Assembly: GCA_036476315.1 (NCBI GenBank)
Contig: JAZGBI010000098.1
Coordinates: 94,001-158,000, forward strand
Source of the DNA: Candidatus Neomarinimicrobiota bacterium
GTDB taxonomy: Bacteria > Fidelibacterota > Marinisomatia > Marinisomatales > S15-B10
Reading direction: 5' to 3'
DNA length: 64,000 bases
This document shows, piece after piece, positions 48,630 through 58,730 of the stretch. The notes beneath the pieces are model-generated. The model was given only the letters and a program-made list of their open reading frames with translations, did no database searches and was not told where the DNA came from. How positions within the stretch are numbered: the first letter of the stretch is position 1; every line of letters starts with the position of its first letter. A program made the translations under genes and the position numbers.

Positions 48630-49253
48630 GTGGCTTATTCTGAATGGAAGAGTTTGCAGGATGTTGATCGATACGCGAGAAACCGGTATCGGTCATGGGA
48701 CCAACAGTGGCTGGACCAGAGAGAGCAGAAGTTGGTGAAGAGGATCTTCCGTGAGCACGACCTTTCAGGGACCATTCTTGACATCCCGTCGGGTTACGGC
48801 CGGTTCCATCGTCTGCTGGAGGCGTTCGGGACACCTCTTTCAGCCGATCTTGGGTCCAAGCCTCTCCACTATATGACTGAAACCCTTGGGATGAGTGGCG
48901 AATCTGTAAACTGTGCGGCAGAGAAACTCCCCTTTTCCGACAAAAGTGTGGATGTCATTTTTTGCTTTAGGCTCATGCAGCACATTCATACAGGGGAGGA
49001 GCGGAAGGCGGTTTTGAAAGAGTTCGGGCGGGTGAGCTGTCGATGGATTGTGATTTCGGTATATCTTTCCAACCCGCTTCATCGACTCCTCCGGGCGGTC
49101 TCATCGCCATCGGCACGAATTACCATGTTGAGCCGATCGGGATTTGAGTCTGATCTTCAGAAAGCTGACCTGACAATATTGAAAAAGGTGTCCGTAGCAC
49201 CGGGTCTTCACGCCCAGCGAGTCTATCTACTTGCTGTGGGAAAGTTGCCGTAG
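48630..49253 (+). CDS. SAM-dependent methyltransferase, class I
   Basis: A 207-residue Rossmann-fold methyltransferase: motif I ILDIPSGYGRFHRLL, motif II-like SADLGSKPL, and the post-motif NCAAEKLPFSDKSVDVIFCF. The IPSGYGR form instead of GxGxG is a divergent variant. GTG start. It converges with the Kdo-kinase-like gene, overlapping by 27 nt; both may modify cell-envelope lipids. Substrate unknown. Confidence 0.75.
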   Translation: MAYSEWKSLQDVDRYARNRYRSWDQQWLDQREQKLVKRIFREHDLSGTILDIPSGYGRFHRLLEAFGTPLSADLGSKPLHYMTETLGMSGESVNCAAEKLPFSDKSVDVIFCFRLMQHIHTGEERKAVLKEFGRVSCRWIVISVYLSNPLHRLLRAVSSPSARITMLSRSGFESDLQKADLTILKKVSVAPGLHAQRVYLLAVGKLP

Positions 49254-50009
49254 CTTTTTCTTCAGTCTGCGTCTTCGGAGGAGTCTTTCGCGATAATTTC
49301 GATACGGACGGATCAAGTTTGGTAAGGTTTTGGATTCCGCCGTGTAGGTGTCAAAGAAGAGCCGTGTGAGCTCTTCAGTGAGGTTCGTCTCAGCGGTTTT
49401 GAATGTCAGTTTTGCCAGATCGGTCAAGCGGTGGTGAGTGGAAAGTTCACTTAACTGTCTGGCGCGGTTAAGATCAATAATGAAGACCTTTCCGGCGTCA
49501 TTAACGAGAAAGTTGGCTGTTGTGAGATCGCGGTGAAGGATTCCCCTTCGATGCATCTTGGCAAGGCTGCGGGCCAGATCCTCGATTGCCGTGCTGAACA
49601 AGGTTTCCGAAGCGTTGGAGAGTAACAGAGGACGGAGCCGGGTGTGGGGATAAATGGCCTCAGTGACAGAGAAATTCTCCTTGATAAATCCCATGTGGCG
49701 GCGCGTATACACATAAAGAGGTTCCGGCGTGCGTGCACCGGCACGTTTGAGAGCATGAGCCACGGACCAGCTTGCGTAGGCCCGGCTGGGAAACGTAGGG
49801 CTGAGATAGTAGTGAACGGAATGCCGCCAGCCGAACCACTTGATCACGATGGGACCTTCAGTGGAATCGAGGCGGGCGACGAGATTCGGGGAAGTCTTGT
49901 ACACCTGTTCGGCTTTCGACAGGATGGAATCTCTGTTTGAGAAATCGCTCATGGTCAAAGGTTCCGGCAGATCTCCATAGATTGAGACGGATGAGCCAAA
50001 ATGGGTCAT
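49227..50009 (-). CDS. Kdo/LPS-kinase-like protein
   Basis: A 260-residue protein with a protein-kinase-like fold, of the lipopolysaccharide kinase (KdkA/WaaP) group. Catalytic features are the lysine in IVIKWFG (K57), HRDLTTANF (D161, N166) and the metal-binding IIDLNRAR (D179). Such enzymes phosphorylate Kdo or core heptose of LPS at the inner membrane, so this organism likely makes LPS. No transmembrane segment. Overlaps the methyltransferase tail-to-tail. Confidence 0.82.
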   Translation of the reverse strand: MTHFGSSVSIYGDLPEPLTMSDFSNRDSILSKAEQVYKTSPNLVARLDSTEGPIVIKWFGWRHSVHYYLSPTFPSRAYASWSVAHALKRAGARTPEPLYVYTRRHMGFIKENFSVTEAIYPHTRLRPLLLSNASETLFSTAIEDLARSLAKMHRRGILHRDLTTANFLVNDAGKVFIIDLNRARQLSELSTHHRLTDLAKLTFKTAETNLTEELTRLFFDTYTAESKTLPNLIRPYRNYRERLLRRRRLKKKLRQLSHSK

Positions 50010-50084
50010 GGCAGGCAGAACTTAGAGATATGGCGTGAGAGCGACAACCTTGAACGATAAAAGGAATCAGATTAAGTTTCATTG

Positions 50085-51011
50085 ATGCGTGTGTTTGTAG
50101 CAGGTGGCACAGGATTTGTTGGGGGGTATGTTCTGGAGGAATTGGTCCTCCGGGAGCATGACGCTGTGGTTCTCGTTCGGTCAGGCAGCGAAAGGAAACT
50201 ACCGAAAGGCTTTAAGGGAGAGATTGTAAGTGGTGATGCTCTCAACTTTTCCATGCCCTCTGATTGTGATGCTGTCATTCACTTGATCGGGATTCTGCGG
50301 GAGTTCAGGCGGCGCGGGATCTCTTTTGAGAAGAGCCAGTTCCAGGCCGCAAAGGCCGTGGCCGACCGCGCCTTAGGTGCGGGCGTCAACCGGTTCATTC
50401 TCCAGAGTGCCAACAGGGTGAGACCTGACGGCACAAAATATCAATACACGAAATACCTTGCTGAAGAATATGTGAAGAGTAAGAAGTTTGATTGGACAAT
50501 TTTCCGGCCGTCCACACTCTTTGGGGACCCAACACATCCCAGCGGTCCTGTAGGCAAACCGGAATTCTGTACAACACTCCGGGACAAAATGATCAAACTT
50601 CCTTTGCCGGCGCCACTGTTTCATCCGGGCCTGAATCTTATGAAAGCAGGGAAATTCAAGCTTCAACCCATCCATGTGAAAGACCTGGCAAAGGGGATAG
50701 TGGCATCACTCGACCATCAGAAATCGACGGGGAAAATATACCCCGTTGGGGGGAAAGACCAGCTGACCTGGCACGAGATCATTAGTCTCATCGCCGACGC
50801 TTCCGGGAAGAAGAAGTGGAAAGTGCCAGCGCCTGGGTGGGCTGTGAAACTTATGGCCTCCCTTTTCGCGTGGATTCCCGCATTTCCCATTACTGTGGAT
50901 CAAATAACCATGTTGATGGAAGGGAATACGTGCGACGGCTCGGAGTTCCTCTCCCATTTCAAAATAGACCCTGTCCCCTTCAATGGCGAGAATCTGTCAT
51001 ATCTTTCTTGA
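50085..51011 (+). CDS. NAD(P)-binding SDR (NDUFA9-like)
   Basis: A 308-residue atypical short-chain dehydrogenase. The dinucleotide motif is GGTGFVGGYV at residues 8-17, and QYTKYLAEEYVKSKKFDWTIFRPSTLFG holds the conserved Y-x3-K-like region and the RPS motif (quoted in part: YLAEEYVKSKKFDWTIFRP). Proteins of this group relate to complex I subunit NDUFA9 and to epimerases; a catalytic role is unclear. The ATG at 50085 was taken over a TTG one codon earlier. Divergent from the kinase gene. Confidence 0.8.
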   Translation: MRVFVAGGTGFVGGYVLEELVLREHDAVVLVRSGSERKLPKGFKGEIVSGDALNFSMPSDCDAVIHLIGILREFRRRGISFEKSQFQAAKAVADRALGAGVNRFILQSANRVRPDGTKYQYTKYLAEEYVKSKKFDWTIFRPSTLFGDPTHPSGPVGKPEFCTTLRDKMIKLPLPAPLFHPGLNLMKAGKFKLQPIHVKDLAKGIVASLDHQKSTGKIYPVGGKDQLTWHEIISLIADASGKKKWKVPAPGWAVKLMASLFAWIPAFPITVDQITMLMEGNTCDGSEFLSHFKIDPVPFNGENLSYLS

Positions 51012-51077
51012 GTTTCGGTCGGTCGGTGTGTATCTTGAAAACATAATCCATTCATATTGAGAAAGGAGGCAAAGATA

Positions 51078-52589
51078 ATGGTCCGTAGAATACCATTCCA
51101 GAATGTTCTTTTCCTGGGCTATGTGGGTTTACTGTTTCTGCAGACGGCTTCGGCACAGAGTCTGAAGGCGTTCGAGAAAAATGTAACAGAGTTTACTCTC
51201 GACAACGGCCTGAACTTTATCGTTGTGGAACGACACGAGGCCCCCGTGGTTTCCCTGTTTACCTACGCGGACGTGGGATCTGTTGATGAGATAAAAGGAA
51301 TCACCGGGATTGCTCACATATTTGAACACATGGCCTTCAAAGGAACGCGGAACATTGGGACAGACGATTACGAATCGGAAAAAGCGGTCATGGACCGGAT
51401 GGACAGACTTTTTCTCGAGATGAAAAAGGAACGGAGAAAAGGAAATCAGGTCAATGAGGGGCGGTTAGAAGGGCTCGAAGAACAGTTCGAAAAAGCCCAG
51501 CAGGAAGCGCAAGAATACCTGGTGCACGATGAATTCGAGGAGGCCATCGACCGTCAGGGCGGTGTGGGTCTCAACGCCACTACCGGTCCGGATGCCACCC
51601 GATATTTCTACAGCCTTCCATCCAACAAGCTTGAATTGTGGATGTCACTGGAGTCGGATCGGTTTCTGAATCCTGTTCTTCGGGAGTTCTACAAAGAAAA
51701 GGATGTGGTGATGGAGGAACGGCGCCTCGGTGAAAACAATCCAATCGGAAGGCTCGTGGAGGATTTTCTTGCCACGGCCTACAAAGCCCATCCCTACGGG
51801 GAACCTGTGGTCGGTCACATGTCTGATCTGAAGACGATTACGCGGGAAGAGGGAGAAGCTTGGTTTGCAAAATACTATGGCGCCAATAACTTGACTATTG
51901 CTATCGTGGGCGATGTGAAGCCGAGAGAGGTGGAGGAAATGGCCGACACCTACTTTGGAAGACTTCGCAAGGGTGAAAAGCCTGAACCGGTGGAAACGGT
52001 GGAGCCGGAGCAGCAAGGGGAGCGCCGCTGCACCGTGGTCGCTCAAGCCCAGCCTCTTATCATCATTGGCTACCACCGTCCAGACATTAATCATCCTGAT
52101 AACGCAGCTTTTGACGCCATCACCGATATGATGGGAAGGGGCCGGACGTCAAGACTCTATAAACGCCTGGTGAAGGAAAAGAAGATCGCCATCAGCGTTG
52201 GAGCTTTCACGGGGCTCACGGGCGATAAATACCCCGGACTGTTCATTTTCTATGCGTTCCCGGCCAAAGATCAGACAAATGAGGAAAGCGAGGAAACCCT
52301 CTACGACGAGATTGAGAAGATGAAAACTGAACTGGTGACCGCTGAGGAGCTCGAAAAAGCCAAGACGAGGGCCCGAGCGGACTTGATTCGCCAGCTGAAT
52401 TCCAATTTCGGCCTGGCTTACCAGCTCACCTTTTATGAGGTGGTCACCGGTGGCTGGCGCAACCTGTTCCGTCAATTGGAACGAATAGAAAAGCTGACAG
52501 AGGAAGACATCAGGCGGGTGGCCAAGGAGTATTTTGACCGTAAGAATAAGACCGTGGGAACCTTGGTGACAGAGGAGGTGGGAACATGA
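51078..52589 (+). CDS. Exported M16 zinc peptidase, catalytic subunit
   Basis: 503 residues with a signal peptide (1-27, ending TASAQ) and HIFEH at 80-84. It carries an insertion of about 50 charged residues (roughly 105-165) after the HxxEH block, rich in E/K, compared with the 433-residue paralogue at 9.4 kb. AAAGGAGG precedes the ATG at 51078. Overlaps the following inactive subunit by 4 nt (ATGA). Likely periplasmic peptide degradation. Confidence 0.92.
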   Translation: MVRRIPFQNVLFLGYVGLLFLQTASAQSLKAFEKNVTEFTLDNGLNFIVVERHEAPVVSLFTYADVGSVDEIKGITGIAHIFEHMAFKGTRNIGTDDYESEKAVMDRMDRLFLEMKKERRKGNQVNEGRLEGLEEQFEKAQQEAQEYLVHDEFEEAIDRQGGVGLNATTGPDATRYFYSLPSNKLELWMSLESDRFLNPVLREFYKEKDVVMEERRLGENNPIGRLVEDFLATAYKAHPYGEPVVGHMSDLKTITREEGEAWFAKYYGANNLTIAIVGDVKPREVEEMADTYFGRLRKGEKPEPVETVEPEQQGERRCTVVAQAQPLIIIGYHRPDINHPDNAAFDAITDMMGRGRTSRLYKRLVKEKKIAISVGAFTGLTGDKYPGLFIFYAFPAKDQTNEESEETLYDEIEKMKTELVTAEELEKAKTRARADLIRQLNSNFGLAYQLTFYEVVTGGWRNLFRQLERIEKLTEEDIRRVAKEYFDRKNKTVGTLVTEEVGT

Positions 52590-54061
52590 AGACAAAATGT
52601 TTTAGACTCTGGCTCTCCGCAGCCCTTATTGTGCTGGCCTTTGTGGCTCCTGGGAGGGGCCAGAAGCACTATAAGGACCTCAAATATCCTAAACTCCATA
52701 AGCTGAAGATTCCCGACGTTAAGCGTGTGGAATTAGACAATGGAATAATCCTGTTTCTGGTGGAGGACCATGAGGTGCCCCTCATCAACCTTTCGGCCCG
52801 CATCGGAGTCGGTTCAATCTACGACACACCGGAAAAAATCGGTCTGGGCTCCATCACGGGGCAGGTCATGCGAACAGGGGGCACTTCGACAATGACAGGT
52901 GATGAAATTGATGAAGCGCTGGAAAGTATTGCGGCCACCGTGGAAACGGGCATTGGACTCACCTCGGGCCATGCCAGCATGTCTGTTTTGAAAGAGCACC
53001 TGGATAAGGGACTTTCCATTCTCGCCGATGTTCTGATGCATCCTGCTTTTGCCGAGGAAAAAATCCATCTGGCAAAAATTCAATCCCGAAGCTCCATTTC
53101 CCGGCGCAACGACAATCCTCACAGTATCACCTTCAGAGAGTATAATAAGTTGATCTACGGTACGGGCAGTGTCTATGCCAGGCATACGGAATATGCAACC
53201 ATTGATGCGATTACGCGAGATGATCTGGTTTTCTTCCATGAGCAGTTTTTTCACCCGGATAATGTGATGATCAGTATATGGGGTGATTTCAAGACCAGGA
53301 CGATGATCAAGAAGATCGAAGGCATATTTGATGACTGGAAGGCTGTGGGATTCAAAAGACCCCGGGTTCCGGAGGTAGACTATACCTACGACACGTCCAT
53401 CAGTCTTGTAAGAAAGGAAGATATTAATCAGACACATATAATGATGGGGCATATAGGGGGATTGAGAAGCAATCCTGACTATTTTGCTCTGCTTGTCATG
53501 AACGACATTCTGGGTGGAGGCTTTACAGGCCGCCTGTTCAAGAATGTGAGGTCACGCATGGGGCTTGCCTACTCCGTATTTGGCGCTTATGGAGCTAACT
53601 ATGACTATCCCGGGACATTCTATGTTGGATGCCAGACGAAGGCGGAAACCACCGTGGAGGCCCTCAATGCCATGCGGGCGGAGGTGGAGAAGATGGCGCG
53701 TGAACCGGTCACCGATGAAGAGCTTGCCCAGGCGAAAGAGAGCTTTCTCAACTCCTTCGTGTTCAACTTCGACACAAAGAGCGAAATTGTTAACCGCATC
53801 ATGACGTACGAGTATTATGGCTATCCGCGAGATTTTCTGGAGAAAACCAAAGAAACTATTGAGAAGGTCTCTAAAGAAGATGTTCTTAGGGTCGCCCGAA
53901 AATACCTTCAGCCAGACAAGCTTCGGATACTTGCCGTGGGGAACCCGGAGAACTTTGATCAGTCCCTGTCGACATTGAGTGATGTGCGGGAAATTGATAT
54001 TACCATTCCCTCTGCGGAGGAAGAAGCCTCAGAAGCGATCGAGTCCTCATTGATCAGATGA
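52586..54061 (+). CDS. Exported M16 peptidase subunit lacking HxxEH
   Basis: 491 residues with a signal peptide (about 1-25). At the zinc site it reads GSITGQVMRTGGT, so it is non-catalytic; the R/Y motif is present (TGRLFKNVRSRMGLAYSV). Non-catalytic partner of the preceding gene, with which it should form the closed M16 chamber. C-terminal acidic tail (about 470-491). A weak hairpin downstream may end the two-gene unit. Confidence 0.92.
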   Translation: MKTKCFRLWLSAALIVLAFVAPGRGQKHYKDLKYPKLHKLKIPDVKRVELDNGIILFLVEDHEVPLINLSARIGVGSIYDTPEKIGLGSITGQVMRTGGTSTMTGDEIDEALESIAATVETGIGLTSGHASMSVLKEHLDKGLSILADVLMHPAFAEEKIHLAKIQSRSSISRRNDNPHSITFREYNKLIYGTGSVYARHTEYATIDAITRDDLVFFHEQFFHPDNVMISIWGDFKTRTMIKKIEGIFDDWKAVGFKRPRVPEVDYTYDTSISLVRKEDINQTHIMMGHIGGLRSNPDYFALLVMNDILGGGFTGRLFKNVRSRMGLAYSVFGAYGANYDYPGTFYVGCQTKAETTVEALNAMRAEVEKMAREPVTDEELAQAKESFLNSFVFNFDTKSEIVNRIMTYEYYGYPRDFLEKTKETIEKVSKEDVLRVARKYLQPDKLRILAVGNPENFDQSLSTLSDVREIDITIPSAEEEASEAIESSLIR

Positions 54062-54136
54062 GGTCACCTGTTGAATAAGTCGCTTACCGCATGTCGCGAA
54101 TTGGGCTATCAGATCATGAGTATGATGGGACCGGCA

Positions 54137-54176
54137 GAAGTGGAAGAGATCTCTTGAGGCCACTTCCCACTCTTTT
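54137..54176 (+). terminator. Weak terminator candidate after the M16 pair
   Basis: GAAGTGG (54137-54143) pairs with CCACTTC (54160-54166) around a 16-nt loop that holds a 12-nt palindrome (AAGAGATCTCTT), followed four nt later by TCTTTT. The long loop makes this only a candidate. Confidence 0.3.
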
Positions 54177-54235
54177 GATTCTCCGGTCATAGAGATTACT
54201 ACGACAGTCTTGCCCGGCGCGATCTTGAACTATCC

Positions 54236-56248
54236 ATGAACACCAAAGGGTATCGTTTGCTACTCTACCTGGGGATTCTCATCTGCCCCTTTCTTATGTC
54301 GGGCCAGGATGTGCGCCAGGAGATTCTGAAGATGGAACGGGCACGCGCTCTTCGCATGGAGGAGCTCTTCCGGTCAAGGGGTCTGCAAGGAGAAGAAGCC
54401 GGGTTTGATGTCACCTTTTACCGCGTAAGCCTCAATATCGATCCGGGGACAAAAAGCATTGCTGGCGATGTGACAATGCGGGCCCACTCCACGGTTTCGG
54501 ACCTTCAAGAGGTAACACTCGACCTCTATAACAATATGGTTGTTGATTCGATCACGAGTGAAGGCTCACTTCTTGCGTATTCTCACGCGGACAACAAGCT
54601 AAATATTGATCTTTCCAGGAAACATGACACGGGGGAGGCGTTTGCCGTGAGGATCTATTACAGTGGTCAGCCGGTGAATGAGGGCGGTTTTCATTCCTTT
54701 ACGTTTGAAGAGCATGAAGGTGTACCTATCATCTCAACCTTGAGCGAACCGTTCGGATCGCCCACCTGGTGGCCGTGTAACGATGATCCCGCAGACAAGG
54801 CCGATTCGGTAGACCTGATTATTACGGTGCCCTCCTCGCTCGTCGTGGCATCAAACGGAGTCCTCATTAGCGAGATAACCCACGGAGACGGCACGAAAAC
54901 GTTTTTCTGGAAGGAGCGGTACCCCATCAGCTCCTACCTGGTATCACTTGCCATTACTAATTATGAGACTTTCTCTGATTATTATCACTATTCCGAAAGT
55001 GATTCCATGGAAGTGGTCTATTTCGTCTATCCGGAAGATCTGAATGCCGCGAAAGAGGATTTTACCGTTATTGTGCCAATGATTGAATACTATTCGTCGC
55101 TCTTTGGCCAGTATCCATTCATTGAGGAGAAGTACGGGATGGCGGAGTTTCCGTGGGGCGGTGCCATGGAACATCAAACGTGCACAAGCTACGGATCGAG
55201 ATTGATTCAAGGGAATCATTACTACGATTGGATCATCGCACACGAATTAGCTCACCAGTGGTTCGGTAACCTCATCACCATGAAAGGGTGGTCCCATATC
55301 TGGCTGAATGAGGGATTTGCCTCTTACGCGGAGGCTCTCTGGGAGGAGACTCTCCATGGGCGGGGAGCGTATCTCAATTACATGGACCGGATGGATTCCG
55401 GTCTGTTTCCTACGTCCGTATTCGTTTATGATTCAACAGATATCTATTCCCTGTTCAATCGCACGGTATACGACAAGGGAGCATGGGTGCTTCATATGTT
55501 GCGCCGTGTTATGGGGGATTCTGCGTTTTTTCAGGCAATGAAAACATACGTAGAAGAGTACCCATTTGAAAATGCAACCACAGAGGATTTTTGCAGGATC
55601 TGCGAATCGTACTATGCGGATGATCTCGACTGGTTTTTCCATCAATGGATTTATGAGCGGTTTCGGCCTACCTACGAATACAGCTGGTACGAGACCACGA
55701 GTGAGGGGAATCATATTGTAAGCTTGAGATTGGTCCAGACATCGACAGGTTCAACACTCTTCAAAATGCCGCTGGACATTGTTCTAACGATGGCGTCCGG
55801 CGAAACGACCTTCGTGGTATGGGATAGCCTGAAAACGCAGGAATTTCAGTTCGTTCTGGATGAGGCAGTGACCCATCTGGAGATTGATCCGGAAGGGTGG
55901 GTCCTGAAAGAACTGCAATACGCCGCGGGGCTTCCGGCATCTCCCGGGATGGCCGAAGCATTTTCCCTTTCTCAAAACTACCCAAATCCGTTTAATTCCA
56001 GCACCAGGATTCCTTATGAATTAACCCGCGAGGGAGCAGTTACGCTGGAAATTATCGACTTAGCGGGCAGCGCAGTAACACGGTTACTGGTCCAGGAGGG
56101 ACTACCAGGCCACCACGTGGTGAGCTGGGATGGTCGCAACGGAAATGGCGAACCGGTTGCAAGCGGGATTTACATCTGCCGGCTCCGTGTTGACACGGGG
56201 GGCGGGGGCAAAACTCAAAAAATGAGAAAAATGGCACTCATTCGTTAG
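54236..56248 (+). CDS. Secreted M1 aminopeptidase with type IX-like sorting tail
   Basis: Zinc aminopeptidase releasing N-terminal residues. 670 residues: signal peptide (about 1-23), M1 N-terminal beta domain, exopeptidase motif GGAMEH (usual form GAMEN), HELAHQWF with H336, E337, H340 and E359 (NEGF) as zinc ligands, helical middle, then a C-terminal domain of about 85 residues from QNYPNPFNSSTRIPYEL to RLRV, with SYxAG-type beta strands. The tail matches type A sorting/FlgD-like domains used by type IX secretion in FCB bacteria. It implies the enzyme is exported across the outer membrane. Confidence 0.93.
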   Translation: MNTKGYRLLLYLGILICPFLMSGQDVRQEILKMERARALRMEELFRSRGLQGEEAGFDVTFYRVSLNIDPGTKSIAGDVTMRAHSTVSDLQEVTLDLYNNMVVDSITSEGSLLAYSHADNKLNIDLSRKHDTGEAFAVRIYYSGQPVNEGGFHSFTFEEHEGVPIISTLSEPFGSPTWWPCNDDPADKADSVDLIITVPSSLVVASNGVLISEITHGDGTKTFFWKERYPISSYLVSLAITNYETFSDYYHYSESDSMEVVYFVYPEDLNAAKEDFTVIVPMIEYYSSLFGQYPFIEEKYGMAEFPWGGAMEHQTCTSYGSRLIQGNHYYDWIIAHELAHQWFGNLITMKGWSHIWLNEGFASYAEALWEETLHGRGAYLNYMDRMDSGLFPTSVFVYDSTDIYSLFNRTVYDKGAWVLHMLRRVMGDSAFFQAMKTYVEEYPFENATTEDFCRICESYYADDLDWFFHQWIYERFRPTYEYSWYETTSEGNHIVSLRLVQTSTGSTLFKMPLDIVLTMASGETTFVVWDSLKTQEFQFVLDEAVTHLEIDPEGWVLKELQYAAGLPASPGMAEAFSLSQNYPNPFNSSTRIPYELTREGAVTLEIIDLAGSAVTRLLVQEGLPGHHVVSWDGRNGNGEPVASGIYICRLRVDTGGGGKTQKMRKMALIR

Positions 56249-56311
56249 CGCTTGCCTTGATAGAAACAGGATTCCTTGACTCGCGTCGGATGGACAATTA
56301 TTTTATCGAGT

Positions 56312-58090
56312 ATGTACGGCCCACTATCATCTAGAGCACAACTTGCAGTGGTCCTGGGATTGATTTTCCTCACCGGGGCATGTGGTCGCAGAGCGTTAAC
56401 TATGAGTGAGGAGCTTCACACTCTTTTTCGGCTGGAGTGGGAAACTCGATTGAACGAAAACCCCGAGTTTGCCACCTATCTGGGCGATGAGCGGTACAAT
56501 GACCGGCTTAAAGACGTAAGTATGGAAGCCATTGAACGCCGCCATGTCTACAGTGAACAAATGCTGGAGAAACTCCTGTCGATTGACCGGAGCGAATTGA
56601 GTCAATCCGATCAATTAAATCATGACCTGTTCAGAAAGGAGCTGGAATCGCGCCTGGAAGAATATGAGTTCCTCCCCTTCCTCATGCCAGTAAATCAAAT
56701 GGGAGGACTGCAGATCGATTTACCTAATCTGGTACACGTGACGAAGTTTCGTCATGCGAAGGACTACGACGATTTTCTCTCTCGGCTGGCGGCTTTTCCC
56801 ACCTTGGTGGACCAAACCATAGCACTTATGAAGGAAGGAGCGAAAGAGCAGATCGTGCAACCAGCTATCGTCTTGAGAACAGTCCCAAGGCAGATAAAGG
56901 CCCAGTTCGATATCGATGTAGAAACGAGTCCCCTATATCTCCCCTTTGCGCAAATGTCCGAGGAGATGACAGAGGCGGAAAAAAAACGGTATAAGGATCA
57001 GGGACGCAAGGCCATTCGAGACCTCATTTTCTCATCGTATAGAAAGTTTCATGACTTCTTTGTCAACGATTACCTCCCTGCTGCCCGCGATGAGATTGCC
57101 ATCAGCGAGATTCCCAATGGTTCAGAGTATTACGATTTCCTTGTGAGACACCACACCACGACGGACTTGAGCGCCAAGGAAATCCATGAGATTGGTGTTG
57201 AGGAAGTCAAACGAATACGAGGGGAGATGAAGAAAATCATTGGGGAAGTAAACTTCCAGGGCTCCTTCGATGATTTCATCGAATTCCTCCGCACCGATCC
57301 ACAATTCTACTTCACATCTCGCGACGAGCTGCTTGCGGGGTACAGAGATATTTGTAAGCGGGCGGATCCCGAGCTGACCAAACTCTTTGGGATACTTCCG
57401 CGAACGCCTTACGGCGTGATGGCCATGCCGGAGTACCAGGCTCCGGCCGCGCCCACGGCCTACTACCACCCCCCATCTGCCAATGGGTCAAGAGCCGGAT
57501 ACTTTTGGGTAAATACCTATCTCCTTGAGGTTCGTCCCAAATATGAGATGGAGGCTCTCGCTCTTCACGAGGCGGTTCCGGGGCATCATCTTCAAATTGC
57601 TCTTGCCATGGAGTTGGAGGAAACACCGGAGTTTCGGAAACAGGGTGGTTTCACCGCGTTCGTGGAAGGGTGGGGCCTCTACGCTGAAAGTCTGGGAGAA
57701 AAAATCGGTTTCTATGAGGATCCCTATTCCAAGTTCGGGCAGCTTACGTATGAAATGTGGCGGGCATGTCGGCTCGTGGTAGACACGGGAATGCACGCCT
57801 TTGGCTGGTCACGGCAGAAGGCCATCGATTTCATGAAGAAAAACAGCGCCAAGACGGAACATGATATTGAAGTGGAGATAGACCGTTACATCGCCTGGCC
57901 TGGACAGGCACTGGCGTATAAGATTGGGGAGTTGAAGATTAAGGAACTGCGTAGAGTGGCAAAAGAGTCGCTTGGAACCGAATTTGACATTCGTGAATTT
58001 CACGATGTTGTGCTGAGAAATGGTGCCTTGCCCCTGGATTTGCTGGAAGATGCAGTAATGACTTACGTGGAGACGAGACAGAAGAATTGA
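56312..58090 (+). CDS. DUF885 metallopeptidase-like lipoprotein
   Basis: A 592-residue DUF885 protein, a group of predicted zinc carboxypeptidases distantly like M2/M32. The putative metal motif is HEAVPGHH (419-426) and the downstream EGWGLYAE box supplies the glutamate. Lipobox TGAC near residue 24. The ATG at 56312 gives a normal lipoprotein signal; the frame extends to a TTG at 56276. The NUDIX gene starts at its stop codon. Confidence 0.85.
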   Translation: MYGPLSSRAQLAVVLGLIFLTGACGRRALTMSEELHTLFRLEWETRLNENPEFATYLGDERYNDRLKDVSMEAIERRHVYSEQMLEKLLSIDRSELSQSDQLNHDLFRKELESRLEEYEFLPFLMPVNQMGGLQIDLPNLVHVTKFRHAKDYDDFLSRLAAFPTLVDQTIALMKEGAKEQIVQPAIVLRTVPRQIKAQFDIDVETSPLYLPFAQMSEEMTEAEKKRYKDQGRKAIRDLIFSSYRKFHDFFVNDYLPAARDEIAISEIPNGSEYYDFLVRHHTTTDLSAKEIHEIGVEEVKRIRGEMKKIIGEVNFQGSFDDFIEFLRTDPQFYFTSRDELLAGYRDICKRADPELTKLFGILPRTPYGVMAMPEYQAPAAPTAYYHPPSANGSRAGYFWVNTYLLEVRPKYEMEALALHEAVPGHHLQIALAMELEETPEFRKQGGFTAFVEGWGLYAESLGEKIGFYEDPYSKFGQLTYEMWRACRLVVDTGMHAFGWSRQKAIDFMKKNSAKTEHDIEVEIDRYIAWPGQALAYKIGELKIKELRRVAKESLGTEFDIREFHDVVLRNGALPLDLLEDAVMTYVETRQKN

Positions 58091-58719
58091 AACAGCCACC
58101 TTTCATAGAAGCCATTCAAAAACAGCTCGCAGCCGAGCTTCCGGGCAAAAAATCACAGGAGCAGATGGCACCAGTGCCGAGAGAGATTCCCGTGTTCTCC
58201 ACCAGCAAAGATGACTCGACTCCAGCCGCCGTATTGATTTTACTGTTTCCGGACGACGATAACTGGTTGTTCCTCCTCACCGAGCGTTCCTCTAGGGTTG
58301 AATACCATCAGGGACAGATCTCCCTTCCGGGAGGCGCTCAGGAAGCTGAAGAGTCGCTTCAGCAAACCGCCCTTCGGGAGACCCACGAGGAACTCGGCAT
58401 CGATGCAGACAGTGTTGCTTTATTAGGTTCGCTCACACCGCTTTTTATCGCCGTGAGCGGATTTATGGTTCATCCGTTCGTCGCATGGACGGACAGTGAG
58501 CCCAACATAACCCGCGACTCCATTGAAGTGGATTCGGTTCCCCTTGTATCCACCCATCAGCTTCTGGAGCCGAAAAATATCCTTCGGGAGAGGAAGACAA
58601 TAAGAGGAACAGAAGTGGATGTTCCCTTTTTTGATTTTGGCCCGGCGAGGGTGTGGGGTGCCACTGCAATGATTCTCAGTGAATTCCGGCAGGTCCTGTC
58701 GGAAACTCAGTTAACTTGA
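58087..58719 (+). CDS. CoA-type NUDIX hydrolase
   Basis: A 210-residue NUDIX protein. The NUDIX box GGAQEAEESLQQTALRETHEELGI is complete (quoted in part: RETHEELGI), and just before it HQGQISLPGG fits the CoA-pyrophosphatase (NudL-like) signature. Probably cleaves CoA or acyl-CoA to phosphopantetheine and 3',5'-ADP. The TTG start overlaps the DUF885 stop by 4 nt. Confidence 0.88.
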   Translation: MKQPPFIEAIQKQLAAELPGKKSQEQMAPVPREIPVFSTSKDDSTPAAVLILLFPDDDNWLFLLTERSSRVEYHQGQISLPGGAQEAEESLQQTALRETHEELGIDADSVALLGSLTPLFIAVSGFMVHPFVAWTDSEPNITRDSIEVDSVPLVSTHQLLEPKNILRERKTIRGTEVDVPFFDFGPARVWGATAMILSEFRQVLSETQLT

Positions 58720-58730
58720 GCTCTTGATTA

